Shown: in pieces, positions 8,637-16,510 of the stretch
Position numbering within the stretch: the first letter of the stretch is position 1
Layout of the letters: the number at the start of each line of letters is the position of its first letter
DNA from: Tropicimonas sp. IMCC6043
GTDB lineage: Bacteria; Pseudomonadota; Alphaproteobacteria; Rhodobacterales; Rhodobacteraceae
Length of the DNA stretch: 41,093 nt
Reading direction: 5' to 3'
Assembly: GCF_004146235.1 (NCBI RefSeq)
Contig: NZ_SELO01000033.1
Coordinates: forward strand, 1 to 41,093
Program-made: the position numbers and the translations under genes
Notes under the pieces: model-generated
The model's input: only the letters and a program-made list of their open reading frames with translations
Database searches by the model: none
What the model was told of the DNA's origin: nothing

Positions 8637-9293
8637 CTACTGAAAGGTCACGAATTTCTTGAGTGGGATATCGTTGAGATTGACGGACTTGGTGACGTCC
8701 TGGCGCACAACCGGGCTCACTTTTCCATGCCCCGGCAAAGCCGATGTCTGGAAACCGCCGCCGGGTCCGCCGACCGGTCTCGTCTGGGCCTGCGAAACCG
8801 GTGTGACCAGATTGGTCGAGTCCGTGGTCATCTTCGACCAGCGCTTGAACCCGATCTTCATGGACCCGCCGGTGGTGTCGTAGACGACATAGATGCTGTC
8901 ATCCGGCTTTACGTGGCTGGAAACGCGCGCGCCCTTCACGGACCCGCCAAAGCCGAGCGAATTGGCGAGATCCCGCAGCACGTTGCCCCATTCCTGGTTG
9001 CCGGCCGTGTCCGAAGTGTATTGATGCGTCCGGTTGATCACGCCGTAGATCGCGACACCTGTTTCGCCGATCTGGCTTTGGCTGGCGACCCAGGAGGCGA
9101 AGGCCTGCAGCTTCTTCTTGCTCTTGGTCACGGCATCGTCGTCGTTGTCGTAGAAGGCGCCGCCGGCCTTGTAGTCATGAAACCCGTAGAGGCCACGCGT
9201 GGTCTGGTAGCAGATCGCCTGACATCCCTTGATGCTCGGGAAACCAAGGCTCGATGGATCGAAGCCGCAATTGTTCTCGGGCAAGTAGTGCAT
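8637..9293 (-). CDS. Unrecognised 218-aa protein
   Basis: The start is set at ATG 9291-9293 because TGGAGGA lies 5 bases upstream. A longer frame opening at a GTG (9374) has no ribosome site. No family is recognised. The protein has no signal peptide or membrane segment. Its first half carries three cysteines (NNCGFDP, GCQAICYQTT) and a charged stretch DNDDDAVTKSKKK. The second half is Gly/Thr/Ser rich with a low-complexity linker (RPVGGPGGGF). It is convergent with the sugar operon and has no partner gene on its strand within 180 bases. Confidence 0.7.
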   Translation of the reverse strand: MHYLPENNCGFDPSSLGFPSIKGCQAICYQTTRGLYGFHDYKAGGAFYDNDDDAVTKSKKKLQAFASWVASQSQIGETGVAIYGVINRTHQYTSDTAGNQEWGNVLRDLANSLGFGGSVKGARVSSHVKPDDSIYVVYDTTGGSMKIGFKRWSKMTTDSTNLVTPVSQAQTRPVGGPGGGFQTSALPGHGKVSPVVRQDVTKSVNLNDIPLKKFVTFQ

Positions 9294-9442
9294 GGCGTCC
9301 TCCAGATTGCCGTCTGTCCTGACATTCCCCTGAAGGTCTGTCGATCGACGGAATGCTGGACTGATCGCGCCCACCGATCAAGCGCGTTGCACCGCTCCGG
9401 TACCTTCAGCGAACAGCGCCGGAGGCCGGGCAGGAGCGCAGG

Positions 9443-9468
9443 GCCGGGAGGGCTCTCGCCCTCCCGGC
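9443..9468 (-). terminator. Terminator hairpin of the hsp20 operon
   Basis: A perfect 11-bp GC-rich stem (arms 9443-9453 and 9458-9468, TCTC loop on the plus strand) lies 5 bases beyond the stop of the last Hsp20 gene. It lacks a T tract but is well placed to end the three-gene operon. Confidence 0.6.
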
Positions 9469-9473
9469 TGCGG

Positions 9474-9977
9474 TCATGCCGACATCACTTCGATCCGCTT
9501 CAGCTTGGCCTGTGCTTCCTCGGTCTTGGGAACCTTGACCGTCAGGACGCCATTCTTGAACGACGCCTCGGCCTTGTCGGTATCGACGCCCGGCGGCAGG
9601 GGAACGGTCCGGTAGACCGACCCGTAGCTGCGCTCGGACAGGTAGTAACCCTTCTTCTCCTCCTTGCGCTCGATCTTCTTCTCGCCCTTCAGCGTCAGAA
9701 GGTCATCGCTCACCGTCAGTTCGATATCCTTCATCTCCATGCCCGGCAGTTCAACGGACAGCTCGACGGCGTCGTCGGTCTCAACCACGTCGCAGCGCGT
9801 GCTGTTGCGGTGACCTGCCAGGTCGAACGGGCTGTTTGGACGGTCGAACTGGCCCCAGAAGTCCTCGAACACCCGGTTCATTTCCCGTTGCAGGGTGGCA
9901 ACCGGGTTGTCCGGGTCAGCCTTACCCTCCGGGCTCCTTTCCTTGTGCGCCCAGGGGATCAGATCCTTGATTTGCAT
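9474..9977 (-). CDS. Hsp20/alpha-crystallin small heat-shock protein (third of three)
   Basis: A 167-aa ATP-independent holdase chaperone. The N-terminal arm (MQIKDLIPWAHKE, LQREMNRVFEDFW) precedes an alpha-crystallin domain from about residue 60. That domain includes DAVELSVELPGMEMKDIELTV and the closing signature ASFKNGVLTVKVPK. The tail is short, ending KRIEVMSA. AAGGAG lies 7 bases before the ATG. It is the last gene of a minus-strand operon of three non-identical Hsp20 paralogues and has the fullest N-terminal arm. Confidence 0.95.
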   Translation of the reverse strand: MQIKDLIPWAHKERSPEGKADPDNPVATLQREMNRVFEDFWGQFDRPNSPFDLAGHRNSTRCDVVETDDAVELSVELPGMEMKDIELTVSDDLLTLKGEKKIERKEEKKGYYLSERSYGSVYRTVPLPPGVDTDKAEASFKNGVLTVKVPKTEEAQAKLKRIEVMSA

Positions 9978-10000
9978 CTTCTCTCTCCTTCAAACGGCTC

Positions 10001-10396
10001 TCACGCTGCCTTGACAGCGATCTTCTTCGGTTGGGTTTCCTCTGCACGCGGCAGGGTGATCGTCAGGACGCCGTTGCGCAGCTCGGCCGCGATACGGTCG
10101 GGATCGAAGTCTTCCGACAGGGTGAAGGCGCGTTCGTAGTCGCCTTCGCCGTATTCCGCGTAGCCCGGACCGGCGTCCTCGGGACGGGTCGGGCGGACCG
10201 TGGCGCGGATCGAAAGAACACGCCGCTCCAGCGAGATGTCGACGCCGTCCGGCGACGCGCCGGGGACTTCGAGCATCAGAGAAACGCCGTCATCCGTCTC
10301 GACGATATCCGTCAGCGGGCGATAGATCCGTGCGGACCTGCCCTGTCCGGACACCTCGTTGCCCTTCGTCTCGGGGTTGGTCATTTCAGTTGTCAT
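10001..10396 (-). CDS. Hsp20/alpha-crystallin small heat-shock protein (second of three)
   Basis: A 131-aa Hsp20 protein with a very short N-terminal arm before the alpha-crystallin domain (DIVETDDGVSLMLEVPG to AAELRNGVLTITLPR) and a KKIAVKAA tail. The ATG at 10394-10396 is preferred because GGGAGG lies 7 bases upstream. ATGs at 10414 and 10411 overlap the preceding stop and have no ribosome site. Sequence between the beta strands is acidic (RPEDAGPGYAEYGEGDYE), unlike its neighbours. It probably co-assembles with or complements the flanking paralogues. Confidence 0.92.
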   Translation of the reverse strand: MTTEMTNPETKGNEVSGQGRSARIYRPLTDIVETDDGVSLMLEVPGASPDGVDISLERRVLSIRATVRPTRPEDAGPGYAEYGEGDYERAFTLSEDFDPDRIAAELRNGVLTITLPRAEETQPKKIAVKAA

Positions 10397-10410
10397 CGGT
10401 TTGCCTCCCA

Positions 10411-10845
10411 TCATGCGGCCTTGATCTCGATCCGGCGCGGCTTGTCTTCCTCCGGACGATGCAGCGCGACCTGCAGGACGCCATCCCGGAACCGCGCCTC
10501 GACCTTGTTGGAGTCGACGGCATAGGGAAGCTGGACGGTGCGGCTGAACTTGCCGTAGCTGCGCTCGCGCAGGTGCCAGCGTGCGCCCTCGGGCGCCTCA
10601 GGTGCCTTTCTCTCGCCGGAGAGGGTGAGAACGTTGTCCTTGACCGTGATCTCGATGTCGTCGAGTTCCACGCCCGGCAGTTCCGACGAGATGGCGATCG
10701 CATCGCCGCTGCGCCAGACATTGACGGCCGGGAAGGACGTCGGGGTCGCCCAGGACCTCGGGAACGCGCGGTTCATGCCGCGCGCTATTCGGTCGAGGTC
10801 CGCGAACGGATCATACCGAAAGAACGATGAAGCGGGTGTCAGCAT
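10411..10845 (-). CDS. Hsp20/alpha-crystallin small heat-shock protein (first of three)
   Basis: A 144-aa Hsp20 protein. The short arm (SSFFRYDPFADLDRIARGMNRAF) is followed by an alpha-crystallin domain (DAIAISSELPGVELDDIEITV, ARFRDGVLQVALHRPE) and the tail RRIEIKAA. GGAGG precedes the ATG by 5 bases. It leads the minus-strand trio; the next gene starts about 15 bases after its stop, so one message is expected. No clear RpoH promoter or ROSE thermometer was identified upstream. Confidence 0.95.
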   Translation of the reverse strand: MLTPASSFFRYDPFADLDRIARGMNRAFPRSWATPTSFPAVNVWRSGDAIAISSELPGVELDDIEITVKDNVLTLSGERKAPEAPEGARWHLRERSYGKFSRTVQLPYAVDSNKVEARFRDGVLQVALHRPEEDKPRRIEIKAA

Positions 10846-11289
10846 GTTGCCCTCCTATTGTCGACCAATTGGCGAAACGCGTTCCTCACGGAAACACGCG
10901 CCGCGGAAGGCCCACGCGGAGGTTGCAAACCGAGGGTTGGCTTTGGTGGCGGTCCCACGGGACCACCTGATGCGACCGTTCAGGACTCCCGAAACCGGCA
11001 AGTCCCCGACAGTCCGCCCTTCAGCCAGAACCGTCGTATGCAGTAGAACCCCAGATGGGCATCCCGAAAAAGAGGTCGGGATGAAATTGACCCATTTCAA
11101 GACCTCCGCCGGGAAATCGTCGTGAGAATTGTGGGCTTGGGATCGGATGGTCCGGTGATCGCTCTGGCGGTCGCTTTTCGGGTGGAGAAGTTGTGGTTTG
11201 CGCCTGCGCGGACCGCCCTCGGGGACGTGCGATTTGATCTTCGCGTTACGGACGCAGACCGATCAGATCTCTCGCAGCGGGGCAGCCAT
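10846..11289. other. Intergenic region upstream of the hsp20 operon
   Basis: About 440 bases without a convincing gene. It contains an 8-bp inverted repeat (11060-11067 with 11076-11083, loop with an A/G run) that may end the GST transcript. It also contains a compact palindrome GGTCCC-AC-GGGACC (10951-10964) and the ribosome site of the first Hsp20 gene. Short open frames here lack ribosome sites and recognisable products. Confidence 0.5.
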
Positions 11290-12093
11290 TCACGCCCGGA
11301 GCAGGCCCAGATCGGAATCCGATGCGCGGTGACGATATTTGGCAGCAGGCGGCCATGGTCTCTCCTGCCAGGGCGGATTGAAGGTGAAGCTTGATATCCG
11401 GCGCCCTTCGGGAAGGGCGCCGTTGCCGGCGCCCATGGCATAATCGTAGTATAGCTTGAGGATCTCCTCGCGGCTGACCTGTTGCGCCAATGGATGGCGC
11501 ATGCAGGCGTCTTTCCACGCCGCGACCCGCCGGTATTCGGGTTCGTCGGGCAACTCGAAATCTTCAAAATAGTCCAGAAACCAGAACCGCATGAAGATCG
11601 GCGTGAACACGACCTCGGCGAGGCCGAAACTCTCGAAGAGGAACAGTCCGTCTTCGGAATGATGAAGCAGGAAATCGTTCAGGTCACGATAGAGGCCCAG
11701 AAGCCCGTCAAGGTGATCCTGCCGCGCCGCCGGATCCTGGTTCATCACGAACCGGTAGCCCGCCGACACGAACGGGCCTTCCCTGGCGATCAGCATGGCC
11801 TCAATGGCGTGTTCCAACGGATCGGCGCGCCGCTGGAGGCCGCCCGGAACGCTCTCATCGAGAAAGGTCAGAATGACCAGGCTATCGTTCAGGATCTGCC
11901 CGGCCGGTGTTTCCAGAACCGGCAGGATGGTCGCTCCGCGTGTCTTGCGTAGCAGATCCGGATCGCGCGGCTTGGTGATGTCGACGACGCGAAAATCGAC
12001 CGCGTCTTCCTGCCCCTTCAAGGCCAGGAGGATTTCCAATCGCTGCGAGAACGGGCAGACGGGAATGTGATAGACGATCGGCTTCCCGGACAT
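11290..12093 (-). CDS. Glutathione S-transferase-like protein
   Basis: A 267-aa protein with an N-terminal thioredoxin-like GST domain. VYHIPVCPFSQRLEILLALKG carries a CPFSQ motif at the position of the catalytic Cys/Ser, and TILPVLETPAGQILNDSLVILTFLDE is the cis-Pro and glutathione-contacting region. An all-alpha C-terminal domain follows. The CPFxQR start resembles omega/Xi-like or YfcG-type GSTs that reduce or de-glutathionylate substrates. The ATG at 12091-12093 has AGAGG 8 bases upstream. The stop of the upstream 134-aa gene lies one base before it, so translation is probably coupled. Confidence 0.85.
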   Translation of the reverse strand: MSGKPIVYHIPVCPFSQRLEILLALKGQEDAVDFRVVDITKPRDPDLLRKTRGATILPVLETPAGQILNDSLVILTFLDESVPGGLQRRADPLEHAIEAMLIAREGPFVSAGYRFVMNQDPAARQDHLDGLLGLYRDLNDFLLHHSEDGLFLFESFGLAEVVFTPIFMRFWFLDYFEDFELPDEPEYRRVAAWKDACMRHPLAQQVSREEILKLYYDYAMGAGNGALPEGRRISSFTFNPPWQERPWPPAAKYRHRASDSDLGLLRA

Positions 12094-12094
12094 G

Positions 12095-12499
12095 TCAGCG
12101 ACCTCTTCGGTGGAGGTATTCGAAGGCCGGGCTGCGCTCCCAAACACACTCGTCCGTCTGCGCCACTTCCGCCAGAGCCGTTTCTGCCCAACCGGGCGTC
12201 AGGAGGATGCGGTGGCGCAGCGGGCCGCAGCCGACCGCGAATGGGTCATCAATGATCAACACATTTCCGCCCGCAGCCCTCCATTCGCGCGTCCTTCTGA
12301 CGACCCCCGCACGCAATTTGAAAGGACGGTGCACTGCGGGCAGATCTTTCATCGGGGCACTCGTCGCTCGAACCAGTTGAAACGAAAGCGCATCGATTGC
12401 TGCTGTCAACCCCACCCAACCGGTGCGCGGTTGAAGTGATGTGAGTCCCCGCATCTGTGGGTCTTTCACAGCCACGCGGAGCAATGTCGAAATATCCAT
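12095..12499 (-). CDS. Unrecognised 134-aa protein coupled to the GST-like gene
   Basis: The frame runs from ATG 12497-12499 (MDISTLLRVAVKDPQM) to TGA, and TGA-C-ATG joins it to the GST gene. The sequence is protein-like (WVGLTAAIDALSFQLVRAT, EWRAAGGNVLIIDDPFAVGCGPLRHRILLTPGWAETALAEVAQ) but I do not recognise a family. There is no Shine-Dalgarno before the ATG, so it may be leaderless or start differently; the frame stays open upstream, antisense to the dehydrogenase gene. The coupling to a redox enzyme gene is the best evidence that it is real. Confidence 0.5.
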   Translation of the reverse strand: MDISTLLRVAVKDPQMRGLTSLQPRTGWVGLTAAIDALSFQLVRATSAPMKDLPAVHRPFKLRAGVVRRTREWRAAGGNVLIIDDPFAVGCGPLRHRILLTPGWAETALAEVAQTDECVWERSPAFEYLHRRGR

Positions 12500-12562
12500 G
12501 GGGCTTATCGGTTCGATTGTCCCATACTCGGTGCAGGCTGTACCAATCTGGGAGGGACGGCA

Positions 12563-13648
12563 ATGATGGGCACAGGGGCCGAAAAGCCGAACCAGATGAA
12601 CGCCGTCGTCACGACGGGCACGGGCGGATACGACAGGCTGGAGTTCAGGACCGTGCCGATCCCCTCGCCGGGTCCGGGAGAGGTGCTCCTGCGCGTCCTG
12701 GCGGCGGGACTGAACAACACCGACATCAATACGAGACTCGGCTGGTATTCCGCGTCCGTGACCGGTGGAACCGCCGATATCGAGGAGGCCGACGATCGGC
12801 CCGATGGTGGCTGGAGCGCGCCGACGCCTTTTCCCCTGATCCAGGGCACGGATTGTTGTGGAGAGGTTGTCGAAACCGGCCCTCGCGGCAACGTTGGCCT
12901 GATCGGGCGGCGTGTCCTGGTGCGCCCCTGCATGCGCGTCGATGGCTTCGGCCGGTTGGACACCATCTGGATGGGATCGGATTTCGACGGCGCCTTCGCG
13001 CAATACGTCAAGGTGCCCGAAGCGGAGATCTTCGCCGTGACATGCAATTGGAGCGATGCCGAACTCGCCTCGATCCCCTGCGCCTACGGCACGGCCGAAA
13101 ACATGATCGATCGTGCCGGTGTCGGCCCGGGCCATCGGGTGCTGGTGCCGGGCGCGTCGGGCGGCGTTGGTTCGGCGCTCGTCCAGCTGGTCAGGCGGCG
13201 CGGCGCGGAGGTCATAGCGATCACCAGCGCCACCAAGCGGGACGCGGTTGCCGGCATCGGGGCCGACCATGTGTTGACGCGCGAAGACGACCCGCTCTCC
13301 GTTCTGGGTGCGGAAAGCGTCGATGTGGTCATCGACAACGTGGCCGGACCCGGTTTCGCCACGATGCTGAAGCTTCTCCGGCGCGGCGGGCGGTTCGCCT
13401 CGTCCGGTGCGATCGCGGGATCGGTCGTCCCGCTCGATCTGCGCGACATGTATCTCAAGGACCTGACGCTGATCGGATGCACGGCATGGGACGAACAGGT
13501 CTTTCCGAACCTCATTTCGTACATAGAGAAAAGGGAGATCCGGCCGCTTCTGGCCGACACCTATCCGCTGGACCGGATCGCCGATGCGCAGCGGGACTTC
13601 CTGAAAAAGACCCATATCGGCAAGATCGTCCTGATCCCGAATGATTGA
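12563..13648 (+). CDS. Zinc-independent medium-chain dehydrogenase (quinone oxidoreductase-like)
   Basis: A 361-aa NAD(P)H-dependent oxidoreductase of the MDR superfamily. The N-terminal GroES-like fold (GPGEVLLRVLAAGLNNTDINTRLG) lacks the zinc-ligand pattern of true alcohol dehydrogenases, as in zeta-crystallin/Qor. The Rossmann part carries VLVPGASGGVGSALVQLVRRRGAEVIAI. GGGAGG lies 7 bases before the first ATG. The gene is divergent from the 134-aa/GST pair across 63 bases, so a shared control region is likely, and quinone or carbonyl detoxification would fit both. The substrate is unknown. Confidence 0.88.
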   Translation: MMGTGAEKPNQMNAVVTTGTGGYDRLEFRTVPIPSPGPGEVLLRVLAAGLNNTDINTRLGWYSASVTGGTADIEEADDRPDGGWSAPTPFPLIQGTDCCGEVVETGPRGNVGLIGRRVLVRPCMRVDGFGRLDTIWMGSDFDGAFAQYVKVPEAEIFAVTCNWSDAELASIPCAYGTAENMIDRAGVGPGHRVLVPGASGGVGSALVQLVRRRGAEVIAITSATKRDAVAGIGADHVLTREDDPLSVLGAESVDVVIDNVAGPGFATMLKLLRRGGRFASSGAIAGSVVPLDLRDMYLKDLTLIGCTAWDEQVFPNLISYIEKREIRPLLADTYPLDRIADAQRDFLKKTHIGKIVLIPND

Positions 13649-13945
13649 TCGTGTCGCGTTTTAGTGTCCCAAGCCGGAACCGTTGCCGTAGCCAGCAGCG
13701 CGTTCAGGGCACCCCAGGTCCCACGATCTGCCATGATGAGGCCGGGGGGCGAGCCGCGTCTGGAAAACGCCATTGAGAGCTTTGGACTCAGCGACTCTTC
13801 GGGAGCAACCTGGTGGAGCCTGCGACCTGATAGAAACAGCGCGAGCTCGGTTTCTTCCTCGTCCGGGCGAAGACTTGGACGCACTGACCTAGGGCCGGGT
13901 CACGGCAAGATCCAGGGATTTACCGGGCATTGTTACGGAACAGGA

Positions 13946-13993
13946 TTTCTGGAGCGGGCGGCGGGAATCGAACCCGCGTCATTAGCTTGGAAG
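13946..13993. repeat. Duplicated 3' half of tRNA-Gly (att-like scar)
   Basis: These 48 bases are identical to 14083-14130, the 3' half of the adjacent tRNA-Gly from the anticodon loop through CCA plus four flanking bases. The 5' half of a tRNA is absent, so this copy cannot be a working tRNA. Identity stops exactly within the anticodon loop, a common crossover point for tyrosine-recombinase integration into tRNA genes. The 89 bases between the copies are AT-rich, unlike their surroundings. It may be the scar of a lost or shrunken element, or of a decayed tandem tRNA. Confidence 0.8.
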
Positions 13994-14029
13994 ACAAGAG
14001 ATAAAATCACGAATTTCTTAAAAATTTCA

Positions 14030-14073
14030 GACACATGCAACCAAACAATGAATATTTTTGCAGGCAATGTGTC
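14030..14073 (-). terminator. Possible terminator of tRNA-Gly
   Basis: On the minus strand, arms GACACAT (complement of 14067-14073) and ATGTGTC (complement of 14030-14036) enclose about 30 bases and are followed by TGAAATTTTTAAG. This sits 14 bases beyond the tRNA 3' end. The loop is long and the stem short, so it is a weak candidate. Confidence 0.4.
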
Positions 14074-14086
14074 GGAAATGGTTTTC

Positions 14087-14160
14087 TGGAGCGGGCGGCG
14101 GGAATCGAACCCGCGTCATTAGCTTGGAAGGCTAAGGTCTTACCACTACACAACGCCCGC
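14087..14160 (-). tRNA. tRNA-Gly (anticodon UCC)
   Basis: The minus strand gives a full cloverleaf starting GCGGGCGTTGTGTAGTGGTA. It has a 7-bp acceptor stem (GCGGGCG with CGCCCGC), an anticodon stem TTAGC/GCTAA around loop CTTCCAA (anticodon TCC), T-loop TTCGATT in a GCGGG/CCCGC stem, and discriminator T with encoded CCA. It should read GGA and GGG. Its 3' half is repeated 137 bases away at 13946-13993. A TTGACC -35 box lies just upstream. Confidence 0.96.
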
Positions 14161-14172
14161 TCAGCGGATTAC

Positions 14173-14201
14173 CACCTATGTCATGGCCGTTCCGGGGTCA
14201 A
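14173..14201 (-). promoter_or_regulatory. Probable tRNA-Gly promoter
   Basis: On the minus strand TTGACC (14196-14201) is followed after 17 bases by TAGGTG (14173-14178). The -35 box is near consensus and the -10 is weak. A start near 14166 would leave only a few leader bases before the tRNA at 14160. Confidence 0.5.
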
Positions 14202-14227
14202 GTATTGGCTGAGGATAGCAACAGAAG

Positions 14228-14929
14228 ATGACGATGTCCAAATCGCAAGCCGTGATCATCGGGGTCGGTGACGGGTTGTCGGCGTCCCTGGCGCGGGAAC
14301 TGATGATCGATCACGAACTCACTCTGGCAGCGCGCAGCGGCAACAGGATGCAGTCTGTGGCCGGGGAGACCGGCGCCCGCACCGTTTTGCTGGATGCAAC
14401 GGATGAAGGCGCGGTTGCGGAACTCTTTGCCGAACTGCCGGAGGCTCCGAGGGTGGTCATCTACAACCCCTCCGCGCGTGTTCGCGGGCCAATCACCGAG
14501 TTGAATCTCGATGATGTCCGGAAGGCCATCGAGATCACGGCAATCGGCGCCTTCCTGGCAGGGAAGCATGCTGCCAGGCGGATGCTGGATGCCGAGCCGA
14601 TTGATGGGAAACGCGGGACCATCCTTTTCACGGGGGCTTCCGCCGGGGTGAAGGGCTTTCCCCAATCCGCTTCGTTCGCAATGGGCAAGTTCGCACAGCG
14701 CGGCCTGGCCGAGAGCATGGCCCGTGAACTCCACCCGAAGGGTATCCACGTGGCATGGATCAATATTGACGGCGGGATTCTCAATCCCGGCCGCATCGAG
14801 CCGGAGGACAACCCGGGTTCGATGCTCAGACCGGAAGCGATCGCGCGAACATATCGCCATCTGATCGAGCAGGACCGCAGTGCCTGGTCGAACGAGATCG
14901 CCGTGCGCCCCTGGGTCGAGCGGTTCTAG
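14228..14929 (+). CDS. SDR-family oxidoreductase with Phe in place of catalytic Tyr
   Basis: A 233-aa Rossmann-fold protein. The cofactor loop reads GVGDGLSASLAREL, and VVIYNPSARVRGP stands where classical SDRs have NNAG. The usual Tyr-x-x-x-Lys is Phe150-x-x-x-Lys154 (SASFAMGKFAQRGLAESMAREL). The C-terminal KGIHVAWINIDGGI matches a subgroup of short SDR-like proteins with this FAxGKFA pattern, so the change may be ancestral. The reaction is unknown, and classical SDR catalysis without Tyr is doubtful. ATG 14228 has only a weak ribosome site; ATG 14234 is possible. Confidence 0.85.
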   Translation: MTMSKSQAVIIGVGDGLSASLARELMIDHELTLAARSGNRMQSVAGETGARTVLLDATDEGAVAELFAELPEAPRVVIYNPSARVRGPITELNLDDVRKAIEITAIGAFLAGKHAARRMLDAEPIDGKRGTILFTGASAGVKGFPQSASFAMGKFAQRGLAESMARELHPKGIHVAWINIDGGILNPGRIEPEDNPGSMLRPEAIARTYRHLIEQDRSAWSNEIAVRPWVERF

Positions 14930-15109
14930 GAACTTGCCTCACTTCCCGCGAAACGCTTTCCTGAAAAACCACCGATGTGGCGGCCAAGGCATGTTGAAGA
15001 CGCCAGTTTGCGACACAGCTTCCATTTGCCGAAGGCTCTCAGCCCGTCGAAGTGGCCCTGCAATGCGGACCCTGGATGATTTCTGCAGCATTGCCGACGG
15101 AGTGAGCGG

Positions 15110-16306
15110 ATGACGCGCTCACTGCTGGGCAATCAAAGTGCTCGCCGCCTGTTTCTGGACCGGCACCTGCTGCTGCGCACGGGATCCGGCTCCGGGAGAG
15201 ATGATGATCTGGACGGCGTGCTTCACGAACTCGGCTTCGTCCAGATCGACAGCGTCAACACGCTCGCCCGCGCCCATGACCTGATCCTGTGGTCCCGCCG
15301 GGGCCGCTACCGGCCTGAGGCGCTCGAACGCCTCGTCTCGCATCGCCGGACCGCGTTCGAACACTGGACACATGACGCCGCGGTCATCCCGATGGAGTTC
15401 TACCCGATGTGGCGACTGAAGTTCGCTCGGGACGAGGCACGCATGCGTGCACGTTGGCCGGCGGCACGGCGCGAAGGGTGGGAATCCGAAATCGACACCG
15501 TGCTTCGGCACATTGGTGACCATGGTCCGGCGTGCTCGAACGATCTCGGCGGCGGCGAGAAGAAGGGCTCGTCGGGTTGGTGGGACTGGCATCCGTCCAA
15601 GACGGCCCTTGAGTTTCTCTGGCGGTCCGGCCGGCTGGCGATCTGCCATCGCCGGGGCTTCCGGAAGTTCTATGACCTGACCGAGCGCGTCATCCCGGCA
15701 GAGCACCGCAACAGCCAAAAGGGCGACGGTGAGATCGTTGACTGGGCGATGTCGGAGGCGCTCAAGCGGCTTGGTTTTGGCACGAGTGGAGAGTTGGCAG
15801 CTTTCTTCGAGATCGTGACACGGGACGAGGCGAGGGCCTGGTGTGCAAGGGCATTGTCTGCCGGCCAAATCATCGAGACGGACATCGAGATGGCAGATGG
15901 CTCCCGTCGTCGCAGCTTCACGACCGAAACTGTGCTCGACACCATATCCTCGCTGCCGGACCCATCGTCCCGTGTGCGCCTTCTGTCGCCGTTTGATCCG
16001 GTGTTGCGGGACCGGGCACGCGCCGAACGCCTGTTTGGTTTCCATTTCCGGATCGAGATCTTCGTCCCGGAAGCCAGGCGAAAGTACGGGTATTACATAT
16101 TTCCCGTGCTGCAGGGCGACCGTGTGATCGGACGTCTCGACGCCAGGCGCACCGGCAATGTTCTCACCGTCAGCGCATTTTGGCCAGAACCCGGAGTGCG
16201 GATGGGAAAGGGGCGGACGTCTGCCCTGATAGCCGAACTCGAGCGGGTCAGGAGCCTGGCCGGAGTTGAAATTGTCGAGTTCTCCGATGACTGGTTGCAG
16301 GGGTGA
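15110..16306 (+). CDS. YcaQ/AlkX-type winged-helix DNA glycosylase
   Basis: A 398-aa member of the HTH_42 (YcaQ) family; E. coli YcaQ unhooks interstrand crosslinks and alkylated bases. The family's QxD catalytic motif is present as Q45-I-D47 in FVQIDSVNTLARAHDLILWSR. Tandem winged-helix regions follow (HWTHDAAVIPMEFYPMW, GWWDWHPSKTALEFLWRSGRL, LLSPFDPVLRDRARAERLFGF). The length is normal and the frame intact. GGAG lies 7 bases before the ATG. It stands alone on the plus strand after the SDR gene, and 180 non-coding bases precede it. Confidence 0.9.
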   Translation: MTRSLLGNQSARRLFLDRHLLLRTGSGSGRDDDLDGVLHELGFVQIDSVNTLARAHDLILWSRRGRYRPEALERLVSHRRTAFEHWTHDAAVIPMEFYPMWRLKFARDEARMRARWPAARREGWESEIDTVLRHIGDHGPACSNDLGGGEKKGSSGWWDWHPSKTALEFLWRSGRLAICHRRGFRKFYDLTERVIPAEHRNSQKGDGEIVDWAMSEALKRLGFGTSGELAAFFEIVTRDEARAWCARALSAGQIIETDIEMADGSRRRSFTTETVLDTISSLPDPSSRVRLLSPFDPVLRDRARAERLFGFHFRIEIFVPEARRKYGYYIFPVLQGDRVIGRLDARRTGNVLTVSAFWPEPGVRMGKGRTSALIAELERVRSLAGVEIVEFSDDWLQG

Positions 16307-16510
16307 ACCCTATCGCTGTGTGCGCTTGTCACCCATGAATAGACCTTCACTCCGAGCGCGAGATTTCAGCTGTCACAGGTTCAGCGGATTGCAGGACGGG
16401 CGGGAAGCGGCCCTTTGCTGCGCATCGCGTGAATGGCCGCGTTACCCAAGTAGCGAACGGTCAAATCCCACCATGGTCAGACTGGACGGCGCAGAAAGTG
16501 ACCCTAAGGG

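Noticed and set aside
10846-11120. RNA thermometer (ROSE-like) or RpoH promoter before the hsp20 operon
   Set aside because: Searched by eye; no paired -35/-10 of RpoH type with correct spacing and no hairpin clearly covering the ribosome site.
12500-13615. Upstream extension of the 134-aa gene through the dehydrogenase region
   Set aside because: It is entirely antisense to the dehydrogenase gene and shows no conserved motif; only the part below 12499 looks protein-like.
13664-14122. Plus-strand open frame ending GRRESNPRH
   Set aside because: That peptide is the translation of the antisense strand of tRNA genes and of the duplicated tRNA half.
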